From the NCBI GenBank assembly GCA_002477625.1, contig DLQQ01000070.1, positions 1 to 9,650 on the forward strand: a stretch of DNA of 9,650 nt. The letters are read 5' to 3'. A program made the position numbers and the translations under genes. This DNA is from Candidatus Arcticimaribacter sp. UBA7428 (lineage in GTDB: Bacteria > Bacteroidota > Bacteroidia > Flavobacteriales > Flavobacteriaceae). The notes beneath the pieces were generated by a model. That model did not search any database and was not told the origin of the DNA. It saw nothing but the letters and a program-made list of their open reading frames with translations. Shown piece after piece: positions 1 to 7,000 of this stretch (positions are counted from its first letter, which is position 1; the number at the start of each line of letters is the position of its first letter).

Positions 1-96
1 CCTGTTCACGACGATTTTATTACTAAAGTTGATAAAAAATCTTCTGAACTTACACTGAATTTACCAGACGGATTATTGGATGTTTATCGCTCGTGA
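1..96 (+). CDS. rimM: RimM, 16S rRNA processing protein, C-terminal fragment
   Basis: Only the last 31 codons and the TGA stop lie in the window; the gene starts beyond the left edge. The fragment begins PVHDDFITKVD and ends LPDGLLDVYRS, which matches my memory of the C-terminal PRC-barrel end of flavobacterial RimM. RimM binds ribosomal protein S19 in the 30S head and helps 16S rRNA maturation. Support also comes from the neighbour: a trmN6-like methyltransferase directly after rimM is a familiar flavobacterial arrangement. The stop codon overlaps the GTG start of the next gene (GTGA), which suggests translational coupling. The identification rests on a short tail plus context, so it is good but not certain. 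Confidence 0.8.
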   Translation, partial: PVHDDFITKVDKKSSELTLNLPDGLLDVYRS

Positions 97-803
97 AAAA
101 CACACTCTTTCGGTTTAAGCAATTTCAAATTGACCAGTCAAAATCTGCAATGAAAATCGGTACCGACGGGGTTTTACTTGGTGCTTGGACTTCTGTAAGC
201 AGTAAGCCCAAAACCATCTTAGATATTGGCTCGGGTACCGGACTGATCGCACTGATGCTCGCTCAAAGAACGGATGGTTCTAGTATCAAAGCAATAGAAG
301 TTGACGCAGCCGCTGCAGCTGAGGCGACCAAAAACTTTAAAAATTCCCCTTGGTTTGATCGTTTAGAATTGCTTCATGCCGACCTTTTAAACTACACCCA
401 AAAATCTAGTGAAACCTTCGAGTTGATTGTTTCGAACCCGCCCTTTTTTACCACCCCTTTTAAAGTGTCAGAGGATTCTAGAAGTACCGCACGCGACAAC
501 AACCACCTTCGCTATGAAGATTTATTTTCTTGTGTTGATCAACTGCTGAGTCCTAAGGGTAGTTTTTCAATGGTGTGCCCTTTTGAATATCGAAATAAGC
601 TTTGTGCTCTGGGGCTTGAGCACAACCTACATTTAGTTCATGAGCTGCACCTAAAGGGTACAATAACCAGCTCTTTTAAAAGAGCTTTGATGCGCTTTGA
701 ACAAACACAAGCTCCTTTACAAACCGAGGAATTGATTCTTGAAGAATCTCGCCATCAGCGTACATTCGAACATCAGCAATTAGTACAAGATTTTTACCTC
801 TAA
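93..803 (+). CDS. trmN6: tRNA1(Val) adenine-37 N6-methyltransferase (TrmN6/YfiC family)
   Basis: The 236-residue protein is a class I SAM-dependent methyltransferase. Residues 44-50 (DIGSGTG) form the SAM-binding motif I, IEVD at 68-71 is the acidic motif that contacts the SAM ribose, and NPPFF at 115-119 is the N6-adenine methyltransferase catalytic motif (NPPY/F class). The N-terminal FRFKQFQIDQ and KIGTDGVLLGAW segments are typical of the YfiC/TrmN6 family, which methylates A37 of tRNA1(Val). Length matches the family (about 235-250). The start is GTG at 93, inside the rimM stop (4-base GTGA overlap); an in-frame alternative is the ATG for Met20, but that would drop the conserved FRFKQF segment. 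The gene probably shares the rimM transcript. Its TAA stop overlaps the stop of the convergent receptor gene by 4 bases. Confidence 0.9.
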   Translation: MKNTLFRFKQFQIDQSKSAMKIGTDGVLLGAWTSVSSKPKTILDIGSGTGLIALMLAQRTDGSSIKAIEVDAAAAAEATKNFKNSPWFDRLELLHADLLNYTQKSSETFELIVSNPPFFTTPFKVSEDSRSTARDNNHLRYEDLFSCVDQLLSPKGSFSMVCPFEYRNKLCALGLEHNLHLVHELHLKGTITSSFKRALMRFEQTQAPLQTEELILEESRHQRTFEHQQLVQDFYL

Positions 804-3154
804 AAGTCAAACACAAAGCCAAAAGAGGGGAAGGGAGTATTGCGTTCTTCTCGCTCAATCTTAACAAGTTCTCTCGGTAAAATCAACACGCCTTCATCCG
901 TTCTAGCCAAAGTGTATTCATCTGGTCGAGGGTTTTCTTGCGCTAAGAAATTTTGAATTTCGAAATAGAAATTAAACGACAGTTTCTCGAAATTCCATTT
1001 TTTATCCAGACGGAAATCTCCTTGCTTGAAGGTCGATAAGTTATTTTCGCCCAAACGGCTATAGTCGATTATAACTTGTGGATAGGTTGTCAAGGTTGCT
1101 GCTGTGTCCGTTGGGGCAAATGGTGTTGCTCCGGCATAACGATACCGTAAACTAACCTCCCAGTTTTTTGGCAGTTTGTACCCTCCAGTAAATGTAAGTA
1201 AGTTTCCACTGTCCCAAACCGAAGGAAGCCTCACCCTGTCTATTCCTGAAAATTCACTGCTGAATAAGGTATAGGCCAAAATCCCATAAAAGTTATTGGA
1301 TAGTTTTTGTTGAAACAAAACCTCTATCCCTTTACTCAATCCGCTACCCGTATCAATTACTGCTTCGTTTCCTAATACTTCAAAGCCAGCGCCTTTATTG
1401 GCTAAGGAAACACCGTCTACAACAGACACGGGGTATTGACTGTATTCTTTTCTAAAAGCTTCTACTGTAAAACGGGCAGAGGGACTCAGGTTGTATTCAA
1501 CCCCAAAGACATAATGATCACTCTGTGTATACCGATTGGATTTGTTGATGAATTGTCCACTGTTGTTTTGAAACCCGAGCATGGTGTATGTTGGAATTTT
1601 AAAATAACGCCCTACAGAAGCATTCAGCTTCCAGCTACTGCTTTCATTGAGCATGTACGAAGCCGAAAGTCTCGGTGATAGATTATCGATTAGTGTTGAT
1701 CCGTTGGTAAAGCTATCTGCATCGGAACGCAGTCCTAGTGCTAAACTTAAGCGGTTGTCTACAAACGAACGGCTCAGTTTTCCAAAGAAACCGTATTTAG
1801 CAAAATCAATAGCCGTTTCGTAGCCAAAGCCACCGACTATGTCTTCTGTATTATTGGTGTAAACGGATTGCTGAACGTTGAGTCCGTATGAAATTTTCCA
1901 GTCCTTTATGTATTGGGTGGCGTGCACCCTTAGCTTAGTTTCTTGCTCTTTAGAATCATTTCTGAAGAGAATACCGGTTTTGTTTTCGTTGTCTTGGTAT
2001 TGACTGAAAACATTTTTCAGACGATTGCTGCTCAAGGTTGTGTTTACTTGCCCTGTACCATTTTTGAATTGATGTTTCCAAGTAAGTCCAAGTGTAAGGG
2101 TTCTTTGTTCTATGATGGGAGCAGTTTCTAGAGCTGCTTGTTGTTCCACATCAAAATCATCGGGAGCAACTACAGAGAAATCATCTATGGATCCAAGGCC
2201 AATAAAAGTCAAGCTGTTGCGTGCGTCAATTTTATGATTCAATTTCCATTGGTAATCCCAATAATCGGGTCGTATGGGAAGACCTACCAAGGCGAATACA
2301 AATTGCAAATAACTTCTTCGAGCAGAAACCATTAGTGTTGTATTGGAGCGTTCTTTTCCTTTCTTGAATAAGGGACCGTTAAAAGTTGCTCCGGCTTCAC
2401 TTGCCCCAATCCGGACATTTCCGGAATAGGTCTGATTATTTCCTTCGCGTTGTTCAAATGCAAGAACCCCCGACAATGGGTTGTCATATTCGGCACCAAA
2501 TGCCGAAGAGGATAGCGTTACTTCTCGTATAAAAGAAACGTTGAGCATGCCTACAGGGCCTCCAGCACTTCCTTGTGTACTGAAATGATTGATGTTTGGA
2601 ATTTCAACTCCGTCCAAATAGTATACACTCTCGTTTGGAGCTCCACCGCGAATAATGAAGTCATTTCTAAACCCACCAATTGAAGGAGAAATTCCGGGTA
2701 AACTTTGCGCTACTTTTGCGATATCATTATTTCCTCCTGGATATGTTTCTATTTCAACTGCAGAAAAGGATTGGGTTGATAGCGGTGTTTCTTTAGTGGT
2801 TCTAAAAGAACTCTTCGAAAGGATTATTTCATCTAAAGCTTCTGAAGATTCGTTGAGTTTAAATAAAAGAGATGGAGTTCCTACCGACTTCACGATCACA
2901 TTGTATAGGGTTTGCGATTCATAGCCCAAATAGGTCGCCTGAATATTATACGATTTGGTGGGTACGTTCTCAAAAGTAAAATATCCATTTGCATCCGTAA
3001 TAACACCGATGTTTGTTCCCTCAAGAATAACAGAAGATCCTTCTAAGGGATATTGTGTTTTCGCGTCGATAATTTGACCTGAAAAAGTCCCTGTATTTTG
3101 TGCAAATGCAAGAGCGGAAATGGTCAAAAGCGTCAGCAATAGACTGTTTTTCAT
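800..3154 (-). CDS. TonB-dependent outer-membrane receptor with carboxypeptidase-regulatory-like domain
   Basis: The 784-residue protein starts with a signal peptide (residues 1-18, cleavage after LAFA before Q19). Residues about 22-104 form a carboxypeptidase-regulatory-like beta-sandwich (GQIIDAKTQYPLEG, TDANGYFTFENVP). A short stretch that could hold the TonB box (LDEIIL, 107-112) leads into the plug domain, which carries DFIIRGGAPN at 165-174 and YLDGVEIPNINHF at 179-191. The rest is a predicted 22-strand beta barrel ending SFGFVFDF, a proper outer-membrane C-terminal signal with a terminal Phe. No susD-like partner is adjacent, so it is probably not a classical SusCD glycan importer. The substrate cannot be told from the sequence. 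The start is ATG without a clear Shine-Dalgarno, normal for this class. An 84-base gap upstream may hold its own promoter, but I see no convincing element. The 3' end overlaps trmN6 by 4 bases. Confidence 0.93.
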   Translation of the reverse strand: MKNSLLLTLLTISALAFAQNTGTFSGQIIDAKTQYPLEGSSVILEGTNIGVITDANGYFTFENVPTKSYNIQATYLGYESQTLYNVIVKSVGTPSLLFKLNESSEALDEIILSKSSFRTTKETPLSTQSFSAVEIETYPGGNNDIAKVAQSLPGISPSIGGFRNDFIIRGGAPNESVYYLDGVEIPNINHFSTQGSAGGPVGMLNVSFIREVTLSSSAFGAEYDNPLSGVLAFEQREGNNQTYSGNVRIGASEAGATFNGPLFKKGKERSNTTLMVSARRSYLQFVFALVGLPIRPDYWDYQWKLNHKIDARNSLTFIGLGSIDDFSVVAPDDFDVEQQAALETAPIIEQRTLTLGLTWKHQFKNGTGQVNTTLSSNRLKNVFSQYQDNENKTGILFRNDSKEQETKLRVHATQYIKDWKISYGLNVQQSVYTNNTEDIVGGFGYETAIDFAKYGFFGKLSRSFVDNRLSLALGLRSDADSFTNGSTLIDNLSPRLSASYMLNESSSWKLNASVGRYFKIPTYTMLGFQNNSGQFINKSNRYTQSDHYVFGVEYNLSPSARFTVEAFRKEYSQYPVSVVDGVSLANKGAGFEVLGNEAVIDTGSGLSKGIEVLFQQKLSNNFYGILAYTLFSSEFSGIDRVRLPSVWDSGNLLTFTGGYKLPKNWEVSLRYRYAGATPFAPTDTAATLTTYPQVIIDYSRLGENNLSTFKQGDFRLDKKWNFEKLSFNFYFEIQNFLAQENPRPDEYTLARTDEGVLILPRELVKIEREERNTPFPSFGFVFDF

Positions 3155-3238
3155 GGGATTTAATTTTCTATAAAATTAGGGCTTGACTTTTGAATCTGAA
3201 AACTTTTGTTTAACTTTTTTGCAAATAAAATAAACATA

Positions 3239-3820
3239 TTAATTTTTCCGCTTTCTGTTTTTCTTTTTTGCAGCTTTGTTTGCTTCGTTAATTTTTTTCG
3301 CTTCTTTTTCCTTTTCTTGGAGATCAAATTCCTGTCGAAATTGTTCCAATTCATCTTCACTTATTGGGTCTTGATCTGCTGCCTGCAACCCAATATCGTC
3401 TATTCCGAATGATCCTTTATCCGTTTGTTTACGCATAATTTCTTTGGAAGCTTTCAGGCTGTAGTACACCCCAGGGTCAATCATTTTATTAGCAATGTAA
3501 TTTTCTTTCTCTTTTTTATCCCAGCGCACAAAAACAAAGCCTCCTTCGTTTTTAGTGTCTAACTTCACTCGAAACACCTTAGCGTTATTTGGGAGTTTTT
3601 GATATACTTGTATGCTTTTGACGATGTAACCCGAGAGATCCAGAAGTTCTTCTACAAAGAGTTTTTGGCCTTCTAGACTTTTATCATTTAGTGGAGATAG
3701 ATACTCGACTTCTTCATAGTCTTCCTCTTCATTTTCATAAGGATCTTCTTGAGCTAGACTTAAATTGAAACATAAAAATAGTAGGAGGGACAGCGGTAGA
3801 TATAAACTCTTAAATCTCAT
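3239..3820 (-). CDS. Small secreted protein with lysine-rich C-terminal tail, unknown function
   Basis: I do not recognise this 193-residue protein. The reading frame is open further upstream, to 3916, but Met33 of that longer frame is the sensible start: it directly precedes a textbook signal peptide (MRFKSLYLPL, then a leucine/phenylalanine core, cleavage after LSLA at residue 23), while the upstream extension only reads across the preceding gene. After cleavage comes an acidic stretch (residues 24-40, ENEEEDYEEVE). The middle (about 50-150) has a mixed alpha/beta look, with VFRVKLDTKNEGGFVFVRW at 82-100 suggesting paired beta strands. The tail from about 158 is a charged helix ending KKKNRKRKN. 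It overlaps the upstream YhhN-like gene by 11 bases, so it is probably translated from the same transcript. Likely location is the periplasm. A lipoprotein reading (LFLC at 14-17) is poor because the residue before Cys is Leu. Confidence 0.72.
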   Translation of the reverse strand: MRFKSLYLPLSLLLFLCFNLSLAQEDPYENEEEDYEEVEYLSPLNDKSLEGQKLFVEELLDLSGYIVKSIQVYQKLPNNAKVFRVKLDTKNEGGFVFVRWDKKEKENYIANKMIDPGVYYSLKASKEIMRKQTDKGSFGIDDIGLQAADQDPISEDELEQFRQEFDLQEKEKEAKKINEANKAAKKKNRKRKN

Positions 3821-4498
3821 GATTTTGTTTTGACGGATATGTAAAATACAAGTAAAAGTAATAATGTCCCAGTGCATAAAGCAGTGGATTCCCAAAAAAG
3901 TAATAATTGTTGTCAAAATAAATTATTTCTATAGCTTTTGTAATGGCACTCAAACACATGAAAACATATCCAAAAATCAAATTTTGATTTTGAATTGTCT
4001 TGTTCTTTGAGTAGGTGATAAAACTTAGAATTCCTGCTAGGATTAAGGTGATCCCATAAAGTATTACAGGAATTATAATTATTTCTGCGTATGGTTCAAT
4101 TATTACGATGATACTCAGAATAGCGATTCCTAAACTTAATAATGCATATACACCTTCTTTTTTTTGAATTGATCTACGAGTGAGCCAGAAAGGTTTTTGA
4201 GGATTTGATAGGAGTACAGTAATAGCATTCCCCAGAAACAAATAACCCCCGCAAGAATCATCGAGAATTCAGTACTCATAATTAAAACATTCCCAAACCA
4301 AGAAAAAAACAACGCCATCACATAAGCAGAATTTCTGTTATTTCCAGAAAAATAGTAAAGACTTAAAATGGGGATAAGAAAGGGTTTTGTGATTTGTTCC
4401 AGCGGACTATAAAACATGAGTCCATAAAGATTAATAAGAGCAACAACCCAAAACAGGTAAACGCTGTATTTGAATACCACTGAAAAAACTGAATTCAT
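3810..4498 (-). pseudogene. Second YhhN/TMEM86-like membrane protein, interrupted by a frameshift
   Basis: Two overlapping reading frames together make one YhhN-like protein. The first frame (4498-4136) gives 120 residues: an N-terminal helix region, TKPF at 37-40 and FSWFGN at 65-70. It aligns well with the neighbouring YhhN gene, but stops soon after VDQFKKKK. The second frame continues the family pattern from about 4156 (EGVYALLSLG onwards) to the TAA at 3810-3812. A -1 shift at the A-run (4158-4165) joins them into a product of 229 residues, close to the intact copy (218). Relative to the neighbour, the motif GD has become GN (Asn70), the SD of the second aspartate motif aligns with SA, and YIPAQ aligns with YALGH, so the active site appears lost. 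The start overlaps the previous gene by 4 bases (ATGA). It could be a decaying duplicate, a programmed frameshift product or a sequencing error in the homopolymer. Confidence 0.75.
4157..4163 (-). other. A AAA AAG slippery heptamer at the frameshift point
   Basis: In the reading frame that starts at 4498, codons 112-114 read AAA AAA AAG, which contains A AAA AAG in the correct phase (codons AAA and AAG). This is the same heptamer used for -1 frameshifting in E. coli dnaX. A -1 slip here enters exactly the frame that continues the YhhN-like protein (next codon GAA), and the zero-frame stop follows 18 bases later. The A-run is 8 long (4158-4165 on the + strand as T). I see no AGGAG-like element 10-14 bases upstream and only a weak GAAT/ATTC hairpin about 30 bases downstream, so the usual stimulators are absent or poor. 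Whether it is functional is inference. Confidence 0.5.
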
Positions 4499-5151
4499 GT
4501 GTTTGCATGTGTTTTTCTGAAGTAATTACAGATTAAGAATTGAGCGGGTATGTAGGTGGCCATAACCCAGAAGCCGAAGATGTCTTCTTGAAAATAAAAC
4601 GTATTGAATGCGATCATACTATCGGAAATAATAAACAATAGAACTCCAAAGAAAAGAGCTCGTGTGCTTGAGCTTTTCTTTTTTATCCACAACAGCATGC
4701 TTGTAGCTCCTATGATTGCTAAGGTAAACGCATATCCACTAACAGGAAAAGTCAGCATCCCGAGTTTCACACCTAATAAACTCATGGTACCAACAAAGTA
4801 GCTGCCGAACAAGATTAGTGGTAGAAGGGCTTCTTTAGAAAATAAGCGTTTTTTGAAAGGAAGTTGGACCTCTTTATTGATCAAGTATAAATAGCAAAGT
4901 TGTGCTCCCCAGAAAGAGAAAATCCCAGAAAGAAAAAACAAACGGCCTTCGCCCATTAAAAAAAGATCTCCCAACCAAGAGCACCCGAGTGCAATTAGGA
5001 ATAATCTCTCTGCTTGTTTGTTGTAGTAAAAAACAGCTAATAAAGGGACTAATAGTGGTTTTGTGTAGGTCGTCAAGAGTTCTTGATTTGTATACTGCCC
5101 AAAGACATGAAGAATGCCAATGACCCAGAAAAGATAAGCGACCCTCTTCAT
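4495..5151 (-). CDS. YhhN/TMEM86-family membrane protein (putative lysoplasmalogenase)
   Basis: The 218-residue protein is hydrophobic throughout, with about eight predicted transmembrane helices. It has the YhhN family landmarks: TKPLLVPLL at 30-38, SWLGDLFLM at 58-66 (Asp62), ISDSM at 175-179 (Asp177) and TYIPAQFLI at 199-207. Eukaryotic TMEM86 proteins and characterised bacterial members hydrolyse the vinyl-ether bond of lysoplasmalogens; the two conserved aspartates are believed to be catalytic. Plasmalogens are not expected in an aerobic flavobacterium, so the true substrate here is open. Length is normal for the family. It lies 59 bases after umuD and overlaps its tandem relative by 4 bases (ATGA). 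The leader contains TACTTTAG, which could be part of a promoter of its own. Confidence 0.88.
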   Translation of the reverse strand: MKRVAYLFWVIGILHVFGQYTNQELLTTYTKPLLVPLLAVFYYNKQAERLFLIALGCSWLGDLFLMGEGRLFFLSGIFSFWGAQLCYLYLINKEVQLPFKKRLFSKEALLPLILFGSYFVGTMSLLGVKLGMLTFPVSGYAFTLAIIGATSMLLWIKKKSSSTRALFFGVLLFIISDSMIAFNTFYFQEDIFGFWVMATYIPAQFLICNYFRKTHANT

Positions 5152-5178
5152 TAAATTATATATTATACTATGCTTCGC

Positions 5179-5186
5179 CTAAAGTA
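5179..5186 (-). promoter_or_regulatory. Possible -7-like element (TACTTTAG) before the YhhN gene
   Basis: On the minus strand, TACTTTAG lies 28 bases before the ATG at 5151 and differs from the Bacteroidota TAnnTTTG -7 element at one position. The same octamer occurs just before umuC. No clear TTG-type -33 element sits at the expected distance, so this is a weak candidate. It would allow the YhhN and downstream genes to be transcribed independently of umuCD. Confidence 0.25.
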
Positions 5187-5210
5187 TGAAATTCTATTGA
5201 GACTAAAAAA

Positions 5211-5657
5211 TTAGACTTTTTTAACAACAAAAGTAACCACCCCCCAAACGATTAGCTCATTTTCTTCCGTTACCTGTATGGGTTTGTATTTTGAGTTTTC
5301 AGGCATTAAATAAATACATTCGGGCGTTACTTTTAAGCGCTTCACAGTAAATTCACCATCAATAAAACAAACAGCAATGTTGTTGTCTTCTGGTTCTTTA
5401 CTTCGATCAATAACCAGAAGATCTCCATCATCTAGTCCGGCTCCCTGCATAGATTCTCCAGCTACTCGAGCATAAAAAGTAGCCTCTGCGTTTTTGACAA
5501 CCTCTTGGTCAATACTGATGCGAAGTTCTTTAAAGTCGTCTGCAGGCGAAGGAAAGCCCGCTGAAACCCCATTTTGCGCCAGAGGCATCTCTTGAAATAC
5601 CTCTGTGTTTGGTTTAAAGAAAACGATGGCTTGTTGCGACGTTTGGTCTTTTTTCAT
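5211..5657 (-). CDS. umuD: UmuD, self-cleaving subunit of translesion DNA polymerase V
   Basis: The 148-residue protein is an S24-family (LexA/UmuD-like) autoprotease without a DNA-binding domain, so it is not LexA. The cleavage site is SAGFPSPADDF, with the cut expected between Ala33 and Gly34. The catalytic Ser69 lies in AGESMQG and Lys106 in EFTVKRL. The spacings Gly34 to Ser69 (35) and Ser69 to Lys106 (37) equal those of E. coli UmuD (Gly25, Ser60, Lys97), which strongly supports a working RecA-stimulated cleavage to UmuD'. The N-terminal arm is nine residues longer than in E. coli. The ATG overlaps the TGA of umuC (ATGA), so the two are translationally coupled, with umuC first. The product pairs with UmuC in error-prone bypass of DNA lesions in the cytoplasm. 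Confidence 0.93.
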   Translation of the reverse strand: MKKDQTSQQAIVFFKPNTEVFQEMPLAQNGVSAGFPSPADDFKELRISIDQEVVKNAEATFYARVAGESMQGAGLDDGDLLVIDRSKEPEDNNIAVCFIDGEFTVKRLKVTPECIYLMPENSKYKPIQVTEENELIVWGVVTFVVKKV

Positions 5658-6934
5658 AGGATGATATTCGAATTGTTATTGACCGTAAAAATTTCTTTTA
5701 GCTCTGTTGTGTAGCGCTTGGAAAGATGTTCTTGTCGCATGTTCCAAGTCGAATTGAGGTCTTGATTTCCTAACTTAATTTTATGGGGTCCAAAGCGTAA
5801 ATGTATTTTATCAATAGCCTGCATCAGCGGGTCGTGTTTGTTTAGGTCGGGTTGAAATAAGTTGAGCTGTCGCTCTTTGGCGGGGACTAACCCTAACAGG
5901 ATAACGCCCGCTTTCTTATAGTCAATACCATCCTTAAAAATACGTTTTAAACCGTTCACAGCCTGTTTAGAAATAATGAGACTAGAATCGGTAGCATACG
6001 GGAGTGTGATTACACAGCTGTTGCGGTATTGTTCTTTATTTTTTTGATGTGAATTACTGCGAATAAAAATCAAGACAGCACTGCAGCTTCCTTCTTGCTT
6101 TCGAAGCTTTTCTGCACAGCTATTGGCATAAGTCGAAATACGTTCTTCCAATTGATGAAACTGGGAAAGATTACTTTTAAAACTTCGAGTAGTAGCAATA
6201 GACTTTTTTGCAGGGACAACATCCTCTAGTTTAATGTAAGGCAATCCGAGTAAATCTTTTTTTAGGCGGAGTTCCAATACACTCATGTGTTTTTTAATCC
6301 ATGAATCAGGAAGGTTCGCAAAGTCATATGCCGTTCGGATTCCTTGCGCTTCTAGTCTTTTGCTGTGCTGCCTGCCTATGCCCCAAATATCTTTTACAGC
6401 CGTCCACTTCAAGGCTTTTACTCGTTTTTCACAACTGTCAATGATGTAAACCCCTTGTGTTCGTGAGTCGAATTTTTTAGCAATTTTATTAGCAATTTTC
6501 GCCAACGCCTTAGTAGGGGCAAAACCGACAGAAACAGGAATTCCCGTCCACTGACGCACCTGCTTTTTCATTTTCAGCCCTGTACTTGCTAGGTCAAAAT
6601 AATCAAAACCATCGAATTTTAGGAAGGCTTCGTCAATGCTGTAAATCTCAGAATTGGGCGTGTAATTTTCCAGAATTTGCATAACGCGACTGCTCATGTC
6701 GCCATAAAGCGGATAGTTTGAAGAAAATACTTTAATTTTTTGTTTTGTAAAAACCTCTTTGTATTTAAAGGCTGGCGCTCCCATAGGGACGCCCAAAGCT
6801 TTTGCTTCGTTACTTCTCGCAATAACACAACCGTCATTATTGGATAAAATAACAACAGGCTTTCCTTCCCATTGCGGTTGAAAGACACGCTCACAGGAGG
6901 CATAAAAATTATTACAATCGACGAGTGCAAACAT
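5654..6934 (-). CDS. umuC: UmuC, Y-family translesion DNA polymerase V catalytic subunit
   Basis: The 426-residue protein is a complete Y-family polymerase. Starting at the ATG at 6934 it begins MFALVDCNNFYASCE, which places the metal-binding residues at Asp6, Asp101 and Glu102 (YSIDEAF), identical numbering to E. coli UmuC. A TTG six codons upstream would extend the protein but has no support. Further landmarks are LSNNDGCVIARSNEAKALG (steric-gate and fingers region), the helix-hairpin-helix region around DIWGIGRQHSKRL, SIATTRSF at the start of the little-finger domain, the beta-clamp-binding motif QLNLF at 356-360, and the C-terminal LSKRYTTELKEIF element. Length matches UmuC (422 in E. coli). 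umuD follows with a 4-base overlap. The divergent region upstream carries a palindrome that may be its operator. Confidence 0.95.
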   Translation of the reverse strand: MFALVDCNNFYASCERVFQPQWEGKPVVILSNNDGCVIARSNEAKALGVPMGAPAFKYKEVFTKQKIKVFSSNYPLYGDMSSRVMQILENYTPNSEIYSIDEAFLKFDGFDYFDLASTGLKMKKQVRQWTGIPVSVGFAPTKALAKIANKIAKKFDSRTQGVYIIDSCEKRVKALKWTAVKDIWGIGRQHSKRLEAQGIRTAYDFANLPDSWIKKHMSVLELRLKKDLLGLPYIKLEDVVPAKKSIATTRSFKSNLSQFHQLEERISTYANSCAEKLRKQEGSCSAVLIFIRSNSHQKNKEQYRNSCVITLPYATDSSLIISKQAVNGLKRIFKDGIDYKKAGVILLGLVPAKERQLNLFQPDLNKHDPLMQAIDKIHLRFGPHKIKLGNQDLNSTWNMRQEHLSKRYTTELKEIFTVNNNSNIIL

Positions 6935-6939
6935 GCTGT

Positions 6940-6947
6940 CTAAAGTA
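6940..6947 (-). promoter_or_regulatory. Possible -7-like element (TACTTTAG) immediately before umuC
   Basis: On the minus strand TACTTTAG ends six bases before the umuC ATG at 6934 and is one mismatch from TAnnTTTG. If it were a real -7 element, transcription would begin at or within a few bases of the start codon, giving a leaderless or nearly leaderless umuC message. An alternative candidate further upstream is TATCTTTC (minus strand, 6987-6980), also one mismatch. Neither has a good -33 partner. Confidence 0.2.
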
Positions 6948-7000
6948 ACCAATTATGAAATGTGTTCTTCGATTTTTAGGAAAGATATTTTTCTTTTTTG

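Noticed and set aside
797..828. CCTCT/AGAGG inverted repeat as a bidirectional terminator
   Set aside because: The stem is only five pairs with a 22-base loop and no T-run on either side.
1436..2924. Several 60-90 codon + strand reading frames inside the receptor gene
   Set aside because: They run antisense to a well-supported barrel protein and have no recognisable domains, signal peptides or start context.
3821..3916. N-terminal extension of the small secreted protein to 225 residues
   Set aside because: The extra 32 residues read through the preceding YhhN-like gene in another frame and would bury a clean signal peptide; the Met at 3820 is the natural start.
4136..4241. Independent small gene starting at the ATG at 4241 in the second YhhN frame
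   Set aside because: The first 28 codons overlap the good YhhN frame and show no family similarity; the meaningful part starts only after the A-run, so it is the second half of one gene.
6935..6952. TTG start giving a six-residue longer UmuC
   Set aside because: Starting at the ATG at 6934 puts Asp6, Asp101 and Glu102 at exactly the E. coli positions; the extension has no homology support.
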